Shown here piece after piece: positions 15,435-24,018 of a stretch of 64,000 bases of DNA (positions within the stretch are counted from its first letter, which is position 1; the number at the start of each line of letters is the position of its first letter). Below the pieces are notes generated by a model. The model ran no database searches. It was not told the DNA's origin and saw only the letters and a program-made list of their open reading frames with translations. Source of the DNA: Entomomonas moraniae (GTDB lineage: Bacteria; Pseudomonadota; Gammaproteobacteria; Pseudomonadales; Pseudomonadaceae); contig NZ_CP029822.1 in the NCBI RefSeq assembly GCF_003991975.1, forward strand, positions 806,001 to 870,000, written 5' to 3'. The position numbers were made by a program, and so were the translations under genes.

Positions 15435-15806
15435 ATGACATTGGAAATAAAAGAAAAGATTCTACCATCCTATATCGTGTTATCTTATGACGATATTAGC
15501 GATCTAGCCAATGAAAACCATACAGAGGCTTTTCTTGTTGTATCAAAAAAGTTTTTTGAAGAAGTTTTGACTTTATTCAATGATGAGATCGAAATACACC
15601 TTCCGAATATTTTTTACTCTAAATATCCTTTGGGAGGCTGGATTCCATTTAAGCAACTTTTAGATGAAGCCGCTAATTTTCTATCCTTTATATATTATAA
15701 CGATAACTATGAATTTCTTACGCAATTAAGAACGAAATATAATTTATATGAGCTATCAATATATACTGATCCTGTTGTATTTACGATAAAAAGGATAAAA
15801 AAATAA
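15435..15806 (+). CDS. Hypothetical cytoplasmic protein
   Basis: 123 residues, acidic and rich in aromatic residues, with no signal or membrane segment. It lies just beyond the tape-measure remnant, so it may be at the prophage end or be host DNA. Small acidic proteins of this kind include antitoxins and immunity proteins, but no toxin partner is adjacent and no family is recognised. AAGAG precedes the ATG weakly. Confidence 0.5.
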   Translation: MTLEIKEKILPSYIVLSYDDISDLANENHTEAFLVVSKKFFEEVLTLFNDEIEIHLPNIFYSKYPLGGWIPFKQLLDEAANFLSFIYYNDNYEFLTQLRTKYNLYELSIYTDPVVFTIKRIKK

Positions 15807-15902
15807 AGCTAAGAGTATTTTAAAAGCATACAATTTCCATTCTATTGAAAAGCCAGAAACACGGTTGTATTACTCTATCATAAATAAGATAGGGTAATGA
15901 TT

Positions 15903-15989
15903 ATGTATCTAAAGTTGATTTTAGCTTATGTAAATCTAATCAAACACCTTAAAAATCAAAGTCTATACTATCAGCCTATTCTTGCATGA
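15903..15989 (+). CDS. 28-codon ORF behind a hairpin
   Basis: MYLKLILAYVNLIKHLKNQS followed by LYYQPILA. It is preceded by CTATC...GATAG and GGGTAATG. Weak evidence; included because the 315-bp gap 15807-16121 holds nothing else apart from AT-rich sequence. Confidence 0.2.
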   Translation: MYLKLILAYVNLIKHLKNQSLYYQPILA

Positions 15990-16121
15990 AAATGCTATTA
16001 TATAAGCTCATAATGATTTTTAAGTTATTGATTTAATATAACGTAATGGCTTATATCGACTAGTTTTGTCATGCGTGCGGAGTTGTTTAAAGTATATAAC
16101 GCCTTGTTTATTAAATATTTT

Positions 16122-16487
16122 TTATTTATTGGCCTCTTTTTCTAATAAACAAGTAGTGAATTTTTCTATGATGTAATTGTATTCATCTTTTTGAAGCCCA
16201 TTAGGATCAAGAGATAATAATGTATTCTCTCCTGTTTCATCGTAATCGTAAATATGAACATCTACATCCAGTTTTTTATTTAGGTAATGATAGATATTTT
16301 TTCGTTGCCGTGCATGGGCAGGGTAATAATCTTTTAGTTCATGCATGGCCAGAACAACCTTTTCTTTAGCTGCCATTTTATTTGCTTGAATATCGCCTGC
16401 TTTACGTTTAGCCGCAGATGGAGCTTCAAAAATATCTCTTTTAAATGTATTAATCAATTTGTCTATAAAACTTTGATGGTTAGGCAT
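16122..16487 (-). CDS. Hypothetical protein
   Basis: 121 residues, mostly helical. A basic N-terminal half (FIDKLINTFKRDIFEAPSAAKRKAGDIQANKMAAKEKVV) is followed by HIYDYDETGENTLLSLD and a final helix. No signal peptide. It stands alone between AT-rich gaps. No family recognised. It may be host DNA flanking the prophage. Confidence 0.55.
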   Translation of the reverse strand: MPNHQSFIDKLINTFKRDIFEAPSAAKRKAGDIQANKMAAKEKVVLAMHELKDYYPAHARQRKNIYHYLNKKLDVDVHIYDYDETGENTLLSLDPNGLQKDEYNYIIEKFTTCLLEKEANK

Positions 16488-16812
16488 AAATCGTATCCAT
16501 GATTGATAATATAATAGAAGAAGATACTAACTATATTATCATTAGTTTTATTAAAAAGACATTGAATGGCAAATTTTTAGGTTTCGATTATGTATTAATT
16601 GTGTAATAGGCTTCACAAAATAATGATTTATTAAAATTTTTTTAAAAATAGGCTTGTTGTATTCTACTTATGAATTATAATATCAAGTGATATCTTATCC
16701 ATTAGAATAAAGTATATTAATATAATGAGCAGTTTTTATTTACAAGCGGTATGGAAAGGCAATATCACATTTAATTATTAAGTGTTTTTTTCATGTTTTA
16801 TAGGAGATAAAA
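16488..16812. other. AT-rich intergenic region
   Basis: 325 bases between a leftward hypothetical gene and the fimbrial gene. Very AT-rich, with no ORF, RNA or repeat that I can support. It probably holds the fimbrial promoter; invertible-element ends were looked for and not found. Confidence 0.4.
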
Positions 16813-17334
16813 GTGAAAAAATTTAAAATCGCATTGTTAGTAAGCTCATTAAGTTTGTTGAGTGTAAATTGTTTTGCTTTAGATGGTGGTGTGTTGACAT
16901 TTAAAGGCTTAATATCCACTAAAACATGTAATGTAGATGTGGATGGAGTTGCCTCGAGTCCGGTTGTTACGCTTCCTAGTATTCCTTCAACTGATCTTCC
17001 AAATGTTGGCTCTACAGCAGGTGCTAAAGAGTTTCGTATCAATTTAACAAATTGTAATATTTATGTAACAAGAGCACGTTCTACATTGATAGGTAATCGC
17101 GTGACAACCAGTGGTAACTTAGGAAGTATAGGAACAGCAAAAAATGTTTCTATTCAAGTTGCTAATGCCTGGAACTCATCAGTTATCGACTTCAGTCAAC
17201 AAGAAGAGATTATTTCATTACCTACTGAGCTTGGTAAAGCATATATCCCTTTTATTGCTAAGTATTATGCTGAAGGCACTGTGACTGGGGGAACTGTTAT
17301 TGCAACAGCACAATATGCTCTTATCTATGAGTAG
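16813..17334 (+). CDS. Type 1-like fimbrial (chaperone-usher) subunit, orphan
   Basis: 173 residues starting at GTG 16813 behind AGGAGA. A signal peptide ends NCFALDG. The mature part has GGVLTFKGLISTKTCNVDV with the first Cys, VTLPSIPSTDL, FRINLTNC with the second Cys, and a C-terminal beta strand ending ATAQYALIYE with the conserved penultimate Tyr. Such subunits are folded by a periplasmic chaperone and polymerised by an usher; neither gene is nearby. Confidence 0.85.
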   Translation: MKKFKIALLVSSLSLLSVNCFALDGGVLTFKGLISTKTCNVDVDGVASSPVVTLPSIPSTDLPNVGSTAGAKEFRINLTNCNIYVTRARSTLIGNRVTTSGNLGSIGTAKNVSIQVANAWNSSVIDFSQQEEIISLPTELGKAYIPFIAKYYAEGTVTGGTVIATAQYALIYE

Positions 17335-17536
17335 ATTGGTATAAGTCTTTTTGTTTTAAATGTTGTAGAAGTAAATAATTGGCTATTATCTCTAAAAGGT
17401 TTTTTATACAGTATTGCGATGCGATTGAAATAAAAAACTATATTTGATGTGATTTGAGTATAGTTTTTATGAGATTCTAGAAGTACTCATACAATTATAT
17501 ATAGATTATGATGGTTAGATTTTTTTATCTCCGAAA

Positions 17537-17562
17537 CGTTTTATTTGCAATTAAATAAAACG
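17537..17562. repeat. 10-bp inverted repeat after the fimbrial gene
   Basis: CGTTTTATTT and AAATAAAACG flank a 6-nt loop in the 343-bp gap between the fimbrial gene and nrdB. It may be a late terminator for the fimbrial gene, 200 bases after its stop. Confidence 0.4.
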
Positions 17563-17634
17563 CTATCTATTGGTCGTTTTTATGTGGCTGATATTTTTGT
17601 TGAAAGTATGCTATATAATTATTTCTTACTAAAA

Positions 17635-17660
17635 AGCCCTGTTATTACAGGGCTTTTTAA
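17635..17660. terminator. Terminator of nrdAB
   Basis: AGCCCTGT (17635-17642), loop TATT, ACAGGGCT (17647-17654), with A-runs and T-runs on both sides, 18 bases beyond the nrdB stop. It probably works in both directions. Confidence 0.8.
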
Positions 17661-17677
17661 GTTGTTGAGGTTTTAAG

Positions 17678-18922
17678 CTAATCCCAGCTAAGCGCACCAC
17701 CTGTTTGATACTCGATAACACGTGTTTCAAAAAAGTTTTTCTCTTTTTTGAGATCCATCATCTCGCTCATCCAAGGGAATGGATTAGTCACGTTAGGGAA
17801 CTCTTCTTTTAAGCCGATCTGTACAAGGCGACGATTAGCAATGAATTTTAGGTATTCTTCCATCATTACTGCATTCATACCTAATACACCGCGTGGCATT
17901 GTATCGCGTGCGTATTCAATTTCTAATTGAGTACCTTGTAATAGCATTTGGCGGGCATCGTCTTTCATTCCTTCATCCCAAAGATGAGGGTTTTCAATTT
18001 TGATCTGGTTGATCATATCGATACCAAAATTCAAATGCATTGATTCATCACGTAAAATATATTGGAACTGTTCTGCAACGCCTGTCATCTTATTACGACG
18101 ACCCATAGAAAGAATTTGGCTAAAACCACAGTAGAAGAAAATACCTTCTAATACACAGTAGTAAGCAATTAAATTACGTAGGAATTGCCTGTCTGTTTCT
18201 TCTGTCCCTGTTTGGAATGTAGGGTCAGAGATTGAGCGTGTATATTTTAAGCCCCATGCTGCTTTTTTAGCAACTGAGGGAACTTCACGGTACATATTAA
18301 ACACTTCGCCTTCATCCATACCCAGTGATTCAATACAATATTGATAAGCATGGGTATGAATAGCTTCTTCAAAGGCTTGACGTAAAATATATTGGCGGCA
18401 TTCTGGGTTAGTGATTAGACGGTAGGTAGCCAATACTAAGTTGTTAGCCACCAATGAGTCAGCTGTTGAGAAGAAACCGAGGTTACGCATAACAATGCGA
18501 CGTTCATCTTCGGTTAAGCCATCTTGACTTTTCCAAAGGGCAATATCGGCTGTCATATTGATTTCTTGTGGCATCCAGTGGTTAGCACAGCCATCAAGGT
18601 ATTTTTGCCAAGCCCAGTCGTATTTGAAAGGAACTAGCTGATTTAGATCGGCACGGCAGTTGATCATTTGTTTGTCATCAACTTGTACACGCCCAGAGGT
18701 TCCTTCTAAATCATCGAGCCCTTCTTGAATATCTAATTCATCTAATGCTGCTTTAGCTCTTCTAACGTCCTCTGAGTCATCTGCTTGAATGCTACGGGCT
18801 TCATTAGCGAGATCATCACCCACATGATTTAGTTGCTGTTCTAATTGAGCCGTTTTTGTATCAGCAGGTTTGCTCTCTTTTTTAGGGGTATCGTCATTGT
18901 CGAAATCATCCCAACTTAACAT
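17678..18922 (-). CDS. nrdB: Ribonucleoside-diphosphate reductase class Ia, beta subunit
   Basis: 414 residues. It carries the di-iron/tyrosyl-radical core: [25 protein letters not shown] (Glu, His and the radical Tyr spaced as in E. coli EAIHSRSY), and [12 protein letters not shown] with Glu and His ligands. About 90 N-terminal acidic residues precede the core, as in Pseudomonas-type NrdB. It partners NrdA to make dNDPs. AGGAG precedes the ATG. It lies 69 bp after nrdA and ends at a strong terminator. Confidence 0.97.
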   Translation of the reverse strand: MLSWDDFDNDDTPKKESKPADTKTAQLEQQLNHVGDDLANEARSIQADDSEDVRRAKAALDELDIQEGLDDLEGTSGRVQVDDKQMINCRADLNQLVPFKYDWAWQKYLDGCANHWMPQEINMTADIALWKSQDGLTEDERRIVMRNLGFFSTADSLVANNLVLATYRLITNPECRQYILRQAFEEAIHTHAYQYCIESLGMDEGEVFNMYREVPSVAKKAAWGLKYTRSISDPTFQTGTEETDRQFLRNLIAYYCVLEGIFFYCGFSQILSMGRRNKMTGVAEQFQYILRDESMHLNFGIDMINQIKIENPHLWDEGMKDDARQMLLQGTQLEIEYARDTMPRGVLGMNAVMMEEYLKFIANRRLVQIGLKEEFPNVTNPFPWMSEMMDLKKEKNFFETRVIEYQTGGALSWD

Positions 18923-18991
18923 AAGTAATCTCCTATTTAATAGGCATTATGTCGTTATAATGCCTAAATAATATACAAAATAGTCAAACGG

Positions 18992-21838
18992 TTATTGGCA
19001 GGCTTCACAGTCAGGATCATCAATACTGCACGCTTTTGGCACAGGGGCTGGAGCTACATTGGCTTGCGCTACCTGTTCGTGATTTGATGAAACAGCGTTT
19101 AATGCACCAGTGTTAATTGTTGATTTTTCTGTACTTGTAGCAGCTAATGCACGTAAATAGTAAGTGGTTTTTAAGCCTAAGTACCAAGCCATACGGTAAG
19201 TAACATCGAGCTTTTTACCTGATGCACCAGCAACATAAATATTCAGCGATTGAGCCTGATCAATCCATTTTTGACGACGGCTTGCCGACTCAATAATCCA
19301 TTTTGGCTCTACTTCAAAAGCAGTACAGTAGAGGCGCTTTAGGTCTTCAGGTATACGCTCAATTTGTTGCACACTACCATCATAGTATTTAAGGTCATTA
19401 ACCATGACGCTGTCCCAAAGATTACGGACTTTTAAGTCATGAACTAAATAAGGATTAATGACAGTAAACTCACCCGATAAGTTAGATTTTACAAATAGGT
19501 TTTGGTAGGTTGGTTCAATGGATTGAGAAACTCCAGTAATATTAGCAATAGTCGCTGTAGGAGCAATCGCCATGATGTTTGAGTTACGCATACCTTTTTT
19601 GACCAACTCACGGATTGGCGCCCAATCAAATGTAGCTGTTTTATCTACTGAAATGTATTGATTACCACGCTCTTCAATTAACTTGTCGATTGAGTCAAGA
19701 GGTAATACCCCTTTAGACCATAAAGAACCTTCGAAGGTCGAGTAGCTACCACGTTCATTAGCAAGCTCACAGGAGGCTTGAATTGCATAATAGCTAATCG
19801 CTTCCATAGAGAAGTCCGCAAATTTGACCGCTTCATCAGAGCTATACGGAATGTGTTGCAAGTAAAGAGCATCTTGGAAGCCCATCAAGCCGAGACCAAC
19901 AGGACGGTGTTTAGCATTAGAGTTCTTTGCTTGAGGTACCGCGTAGTAGTTGATGTCTATGACGTTGTCTAACATGCGTACAGCCGTTTTTACTGTTCGT
20001 GCTAGTTTTTCTACGTCTAATTTACCATCAACGATATGTTTAACGAGGTTAATTGAACCAAGATTACATACGGCTATTTCATCTTCGTTAGTGTTTAACG
20101 TAATTTCAGTACATAAATTGGAGCTATGCACAACACCAACATGTTGTTGTGGGCTACGAATATTACAAGGATCTTTGAAGGTAATCCAAGGGTGGCCTGT
20201 TTCAAATACCATGGAAAGCATTTTACGCCATAAGTCACGTGCAGGTAGTGTTTTAAAAGTTTTGATTTTGTTGTATTTGGTTAACTCTTCGTAGTACTCA
20301 TAGCGTTCTTCGAAGGCTTTACCGTATAGGTCATGTAAATCAGGCACGTCTGATGGGCTGAATAGCGTCCATGATCCATCTTCGAAAACACGTTTCATAA
20401 ATAAATCTGGAATCCAGTTAGCTGTGTTCATGTCATGTGTACGACGACGATCATCCCCAGTATTTTTACGTAACTCTAAGAACTCTTCGATATCAAGATG
20501 CCATGATTCTAAATAAGCACACACAGCTCCTTTGCGTTTTCCTCCTTGGTTAACGGCAACTGCAGTATCATTAACAACTTTGAGGAAGGGGACAACACCT
20601 TGAGATTTACCATTGGTTCCTTTAATGTAAGCGCCTAATGCACGAACGGGCGTCCAGTCATTCCCTAAACCACCAGCAAATTTAGAAAGCATCGCATTAT
20701 CATGAATAGCTTTATAAATACCTGATAAATCATCTGGTACAGTGGTTAAGTAGCAACTTGAAAGTTGCGCGCGAACTGTTCCAGAGTTGAATAATGTAGG
20801 GGTTGATGACATATAGTCAAAAGACGATAACAGATTATAAAACTCAATAGCTCGTTCGTTTTTGTCTGTTTCTTCTAAGGCCAATCCCATCGCAACACGC
20901 ATAAAGAATACTTGCGGTAGTTCAAAACGAATACCATCTTTATGAATAAAATAGCGATCGTATAATGTTTGTAAACCTAAGTAAGTAAACTGTTGATCAC
21001 GTTCATGTTGTAATGCTTGACCTAGTTTTTCTAAGTCAAATTGAGCTAAGCGCTTATCTAATAACTCAAGCTCAATACCTTTATTAATATAAGCAGCGAG
21101 TGCTTTTGGATAAAAGTTAGCCATTTCATGGTGAGTGGCACGTTCCGCAATATTTAAGAAATTTAAAGCTTCTGCACGTAATGTATCAAGTAATAAGCGT
21201 GCTGTAACAAAAGAATAGTTTGGTTCGCGTTCTACTAATGTTCTTGCTGTCATTACGAGAGCAGTATTAACATCTTTTTCTGCGACACCGTCGTAAAGAT
21301 TTTTTAATGTTTCTTTTTCTATAATACGGCTATCAACTTCCTCTAAACCTTCACAGGCTTCCTTCAAAATTGTGTTTAAGCGGCCTAAATCTAAAGGACG
21401 TACTTCGCCTTTATCTGTAGTAACACGGATACTTGGATGAGCTTCTTCTATATGGTTTTTGGCACGTTCTTGTTTTCTCGCTTCGCGGTAAAGTACATAA
21501 GCGCGTGCTACTTTATGTTCGCCCGAGCGCATCAAAGCTAGTTCAACTTGGTCTTGAATGTCTTCAATATGAATAAGGCCACCAGAAGGCATTCTACGCT
21601 TAAAGGTAGCTGTTACAAGGTCAGTTAACTTTTTAACGGAGTCATGAATACGTGAAGATGAGGCGGCGTTATCGCCCTCAACAGCTAAAAACGCTTTGCT
21701 AATAGCCACTGAGATTTTATCATCAGTATAGGGTACAACACTCCCTGTCCTTTTAATAACATTAATTTGTCCAGGTGCGGGGGTATTTAACTCGCTATTT
21801 ATTGGGTTATTATCATTATGAGATACACCACTTAACAT
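18992..21838 (-). CDS. nrdA: Ribonucleoside-diphosphate reductase class Ia, alpha subunit
   Basis: 948 residues, longer than E. coli NrdA (761) because of an N-terminal extension with an ATP-cone (VIKRTGSVVPYTDDKISVAI) and a second cone-like segment (VTTDKGEVRPLDLGRL). Catalytic Cys motifs are visible: LSSCYLTT, NLCTEI and AVCNLGSINL. The C-terminal shuttle is CSIDDPDCEACQ. The cones sense ATP/dATP for allosteric control. The ATG has AGGAG upstream. NrdR-like boxes lie 45-205 bp upstream, suggesting repression by NrdR. Confidence 0.97.
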   Translation of the reverse strand: MLSGVSHNDNNPINSELNTPAPGQINVIKRTGSVVPYTDDKISVAISKAFLAVEGDNAASSSRIHDSVKKLTDLVTATFKRRMPSGGLIHIEDIQDQVELALMRSGEHKVARAYVLYREARKQERAKNHIEEAHPSIRVTTDKGEVRPLDLGRLNTILKEACEGLEEVDSRIIEKETLKNLYDGVAEKDVNTALVMTARTLVEREPNYSFVTARLLLDTLRAEALNFLNIAERATHHEMANFYPKALAAYINKGIELELLDKRLAQFDLEKLGQALQHERDQQFTYLGLQTLYDRYFIHKDGIRFELPQVFFMRVAMGLALEETDKNERAIEFYNLLSSFDYMSSTPTLFNSGTVRAQLSSCYLTTVPDDLSGIYKAIHDNAMLSKFAGGLGNDWTPVRALGAYIKGTNGKSQGVVPFLKVVNDTAVAVNQGGKRKGAVCAYLESWHLDIEEFLELRKNTGDDRRRTHDMNTANWIPDLFMKRVFEDGSWTLFSPSDVPDLHDLYGKAFEERYEYYEELTKYNKIKTFKTLPARDLWRKMLSMVFETGHPWITFKDPCNIRSPQQHVGVVHSSNLCTEITLNTNEDEIAVCNLGSINLVKHIVDGKLDVEKLARTVKTAVRMLDNVIDINYYAVPQAKNSNAKHRPVGLGLMGFQDALYLQHIPYSSDEAVKFADFSMEAISYYAIQASCELANERGSYSTFEGSLWSKGVLPLDSIDKLIEERGNQYISVDKTATFDWAPIRELVKKGMRNSNIMAIAPTATIANITGVSQSIEPTYQNLFVKSNLSGEFTVINPYLVHDLKVRNLWDSVMVNDLKYYDGSVQQIERIPEDLKRLYCTAFEVEPKWIIESASRRQKWIDQAQSLNIYVAGASGKKLDVTYRMAWYLGLKTTYYLRALAATSTEKSTINTGALNAVSSNHEQVAQANVAPAPVPKACSIDDPDCEACQ

Positions 21839-21882
21839 TTATGTCTCCTAAAACTAACTTTATACATATGATAAAACAACAA

Positions 21883-21898
21883 ACACAACATATAGTAT
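21883..21898. promoter_or_regulatory. NrdR-box-like site, nrdA-proximal
   Basis: ACACAACATATAGTAT matches 14 of 16 positions of the NrdR consensus acaCwATATATwGTgt, 45 bases upstream of the nrdA ATG. Confidence 0.45.
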
Positions 21899-22004
21899 TT
21901 GTATTATTCTGTAGCACGTAGTCCAATTGGTCTACCAAGGCGTAATAATAGGAGATGCCCAGCCATCAAGCATCTCTTAAAATAGGGGTAGCTTAGAAAA
22001 GTGC

Positions 22005-22042
22005 TTACTAGATATAGTTTGCCTTATTACTATATATAGTAT
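22005..22042. promoter_or_regulatory. Pair of NrdR-box-like sites
   Basis: TTACTAGATATAGTTT (22005-22020, 12 of 16) and TTACTATATATAGTAT (22027-22042, 13 of 16) are spaced 22 bp centre to centre, two helical turns. NrdR usually uses paired boxes about three turns apart, so this spacing is close but not classical. Confidence 0.45.
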
Positions 22043-22201
22043 TATATACTGGTTTTCATATACAATATAGAGGGATTTTTTTGAATTGTGTATAAGTTTG
22101 TGGATATTTTATGGATAGCTATTAGAAAGCTTTGGTATCGCTTAATTATATAATTTTTTTATTAAGAAGGTAATCTTTAAGATTTTTATCTATCAAATCA
22201 G

Positions 22202-22217
22202 ATACAATATATAGTGT
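22202..22217. promoter_or_regulatory. NrdR-box-like site upstream of recJ
   Basis: ATACAATATATAGTGT matches 15 of 16 positions of the NrdR consensus. It lies 32 bases upstream of the recJ ATG, far from nrdA, so recJ itself may be controlled, or looping to the distal boxes may occur. Confidence 0.5.
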
Positions 22218-22248
22218 TGTTATTTTTGCTTTAATCTTGGAATAATTG

Positions 22249-23970
22249 ATGTTAATAAAAGAACGTGATTTGCCTAATGAGGCAGTCAACTTGCCCGATA
22301 TTCCCCCTTTATTAAAACGTATTTACGCTGCGCGCGGTATTACAACCCCTCAACAGTTAAATAGAGAGCTTACGAATATTGTATCTTATAAAACGCTTAA
22401 AGGCATTGATGAAGCAGCAATCTTATTAGAACATGCGCTCATAGAGCAACAATCTATTGTTATTATTGGTGATTATGATAGTGACGGTGCAACGGCAACC
22501 GCATTAGCTATGCAAGGTTTGCGTATGTTAGGTGCTCACAACGTTAATTATTTAATACCGAATCGGTTTGATTATGGTTATGGCTTATCCCCTGAAATTG
22601 TCAATATGGCCATTAAAACTTACCAACCGCAAGTGATTGTCACCGTAGATAACGGTATTACCAGTTTAGATGGAGTAAATACTGCAAAACAAGCAGAGAT
22701 AAAGGTACTGATTACTGATCACCATTTACCGGGTGAGCAATTACCCAACGCGGATGTCATTGTTAATCCTAATCAAGCGGATTGCTCTTTCCCTTGCAAG
22801 TCCATTGCAGGTGTTGGCGTTATGTTTTATGTCTTGATTGCATTAAGGGCACGATTGAGAGAGAAAGACTATTTTCTACAAAAGCAATTAACAGAGCCTA
22901 ACTTAGCTGAACTATTAGATTTAGTAGCCTTAGGCACTGTAGCAGATGTTGTTCCTCTCGATACTAATAATAGGACGCTTGTTTATCAGGGGTTAAAGCG
23001 AATACAAAAGGGGCGAGTAAGGCATGGCATTAGAGCATTACTTCAACTGGCAGGGAAGGAGCTTGATACAATCACTGCCTCTGATCTCGGCTTTATTGTA
23101 GGTCCAAGACTTAATGCTGCCGGTCGACTAGATGATATGCAACTCGGGATTGACTGCCTTTTAGCAGACAATGAAGCAGATGCTTATGAAAAGGCAGCGC
23201 AGCTAGATACACTTAATAGACAACGTCGAACAATAGAGCAAACCATGCAAAAAGAGGCGTTACAGCAATTAGAGAGTATCACATTAGATAATTTACCTTA
23301 TGGGATTTGTTTATTTAATGATCAATGGCATGAAGGTGTTATTGGTATTTTGGCCTCACGTTTAAAAGATAAGTACCATCGCCCGACGATTATTTTTGCA
23401 GAAACAGAACAAAAAGGTGTATTAAAAGGTTCTGCTCGTTCAATTACGCACATAAATATTCGTGATACATTACAAAACATGGCTAGTCAATATCCTGATC
23501 TGATGGATAAGTTTGGTGGGCACGCTATGGCCGCGGGGCTTGTTTTACAGAAGGAACAATTGTCATTATTCCAAACAGCATTTAATCAAGAAGTAGCAAG
23601 GCAGTTGGGTAATGAACCACTAGACAAAATAATTGTAACGGATGGGGTGCTTTCTCAAGAAGATTTTTGCTTAGCGCAGGCTAAGCAATTAGCTGAGGCA
23701 GGTCCATGGGGGCAGTCTTTTCCAGAGCCTCTTTTTAATGGTGTATTTTGGATAGAACAACAGCGCTTATTGAAAGACAAGCATCTAAAGTTAGTACTAC
23801 GGACAGAAGATAAGCAGCAACAAGTGGATGCAATAGCATTTAATATTGATAACACTGTATGGCCTAATAGTACAATTAAACAAGCCAATATAGTGTATAA
23901 GTTAATGGTTAACGAGTATAACGGCCAACAGAATTTACAACTATTGGTGACTCATTTACAGCCATTATAA
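22249..23970 (+). CDS. recJ: Single-stranded-DNA-specific exonuclease RecJ
   Basis: 573 residues from ATG 22249 (TTG 22246 in frame is less likely). The DHH domain carries GDYDSDGATAT (D75, D77, D79; usually GDYDADG), VTVDNGITS and TDHHLPG (D157-H158-H159). The DHHA1 domain carries KGSARSI and KFGGHAMAAGL, and an OB-like C-terminal domain follows. RecJ degrades 5' ssDNA ends in mismatch, base-excision and RecF-pathway repair. Monocistronic, ended by a hairpin at 23991. Confidence 0.95.
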   Translation: MLIKERDLPNEAVNLPDIPPLLKRIYAARGITTPQQLNRELTNIVSYKTLKGIDEAAILLEHALIEQQSIVIIGDYDSDGATATALAMQGLRMLGAHNVNYLIPNRFDYGYGLSPEIVNMAIKTYQPQVIVTVDNGITSLDGVNTAKQAEIKVLITDHHLPGEQLPNADVIVNPNQADCSFPCKSIAGVGVMFYVLIALRARLREKDYFLQKQLTEPNLAELLDLVALGTVADVVPLDTNNRTLVYQGLKRIQKGRVRHGIRALLQLAGKELDTITASDLGFIVGPRLNAAGRLDDMQLGIDCLLADNEADAYEKAAQLDTLNRQRRTIEQTMQKEALQQLESITLDNLPYGICLFNDQWHEGVIGILASRLKDKYHRPTIIFAETEQKGVLKGSARSITHINIRDTLQNMASQYPDLMDKFGGHAMAAGLVLQKEQLSLFQTAFNQEVARQLGNEPLDKIIVTDGVLSQEDFCLAQAKQLAEAGPWGQSFPEPLFNGVFWIEQQRLLKDKHLKLVLRTEDKQQQVDAIAFNIDNTVWPNSTIKQANIVYKLMVNEYNGQQNLQLLVTHLQPL

Positions 23971-23984
23971 ATTGGTAATGGATT

Positions 23985-24013
23985 AAAAAAGGCAACCTTA
24001 GGTTGCCTTTTTT
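23985..24013. terminator. Bidirectional terminator between recJ and nuoN
   Basis: AAAAAAGGCAACC, loop TTA, GGTTGCCTTTTTT: a 7-bp GC-rich stem flanked by A6 and T6, placed between convergent genes. Confidence 0.9.
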
Positions 24014-24018
24014 GTTGA

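Larger units (their letters stand above)
21839..22248. other. nrdA-recJ divergent intergenic region
   Basis: 410 bp with three groups of NrdR-like boxes (separate entries), an 18-bp near-palindrome (GTAGTCCAATTGGTCTAC, 21918-21935, one central mismatch), and a GAGATGC/GCATCTC hairpin (about 21952-21976). On the nrdA strand the palindrome and hairpin would lie in a long 5' leader if transcription starts near the distal boxes. Confidence 0.5.

Noticed and set aside
1291-16013. AAGCTCATAA at 1291-1300 and 16004-16013 as possible att cores of the prophage
   Set aside because: Only 10 bp match in AT-rich DNA; this can occur by chance, and the left copy overlaps the int stop. Not strong enough to define the prophage ends.
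16791-17042. 83-codon leftward ORF opposite the fimbrial gene
   Set aside because: Antisense to a well-supported fimbrial subunit with signal peptide; no independent evidence.
21911-21940. tRNA-like stretch near nrdA (GTAGTCCAATTGGTCTACC)
   Set aside because: It is a near-palindrome; no acceptor stem, anticodon arm or T-arm could be built around it.
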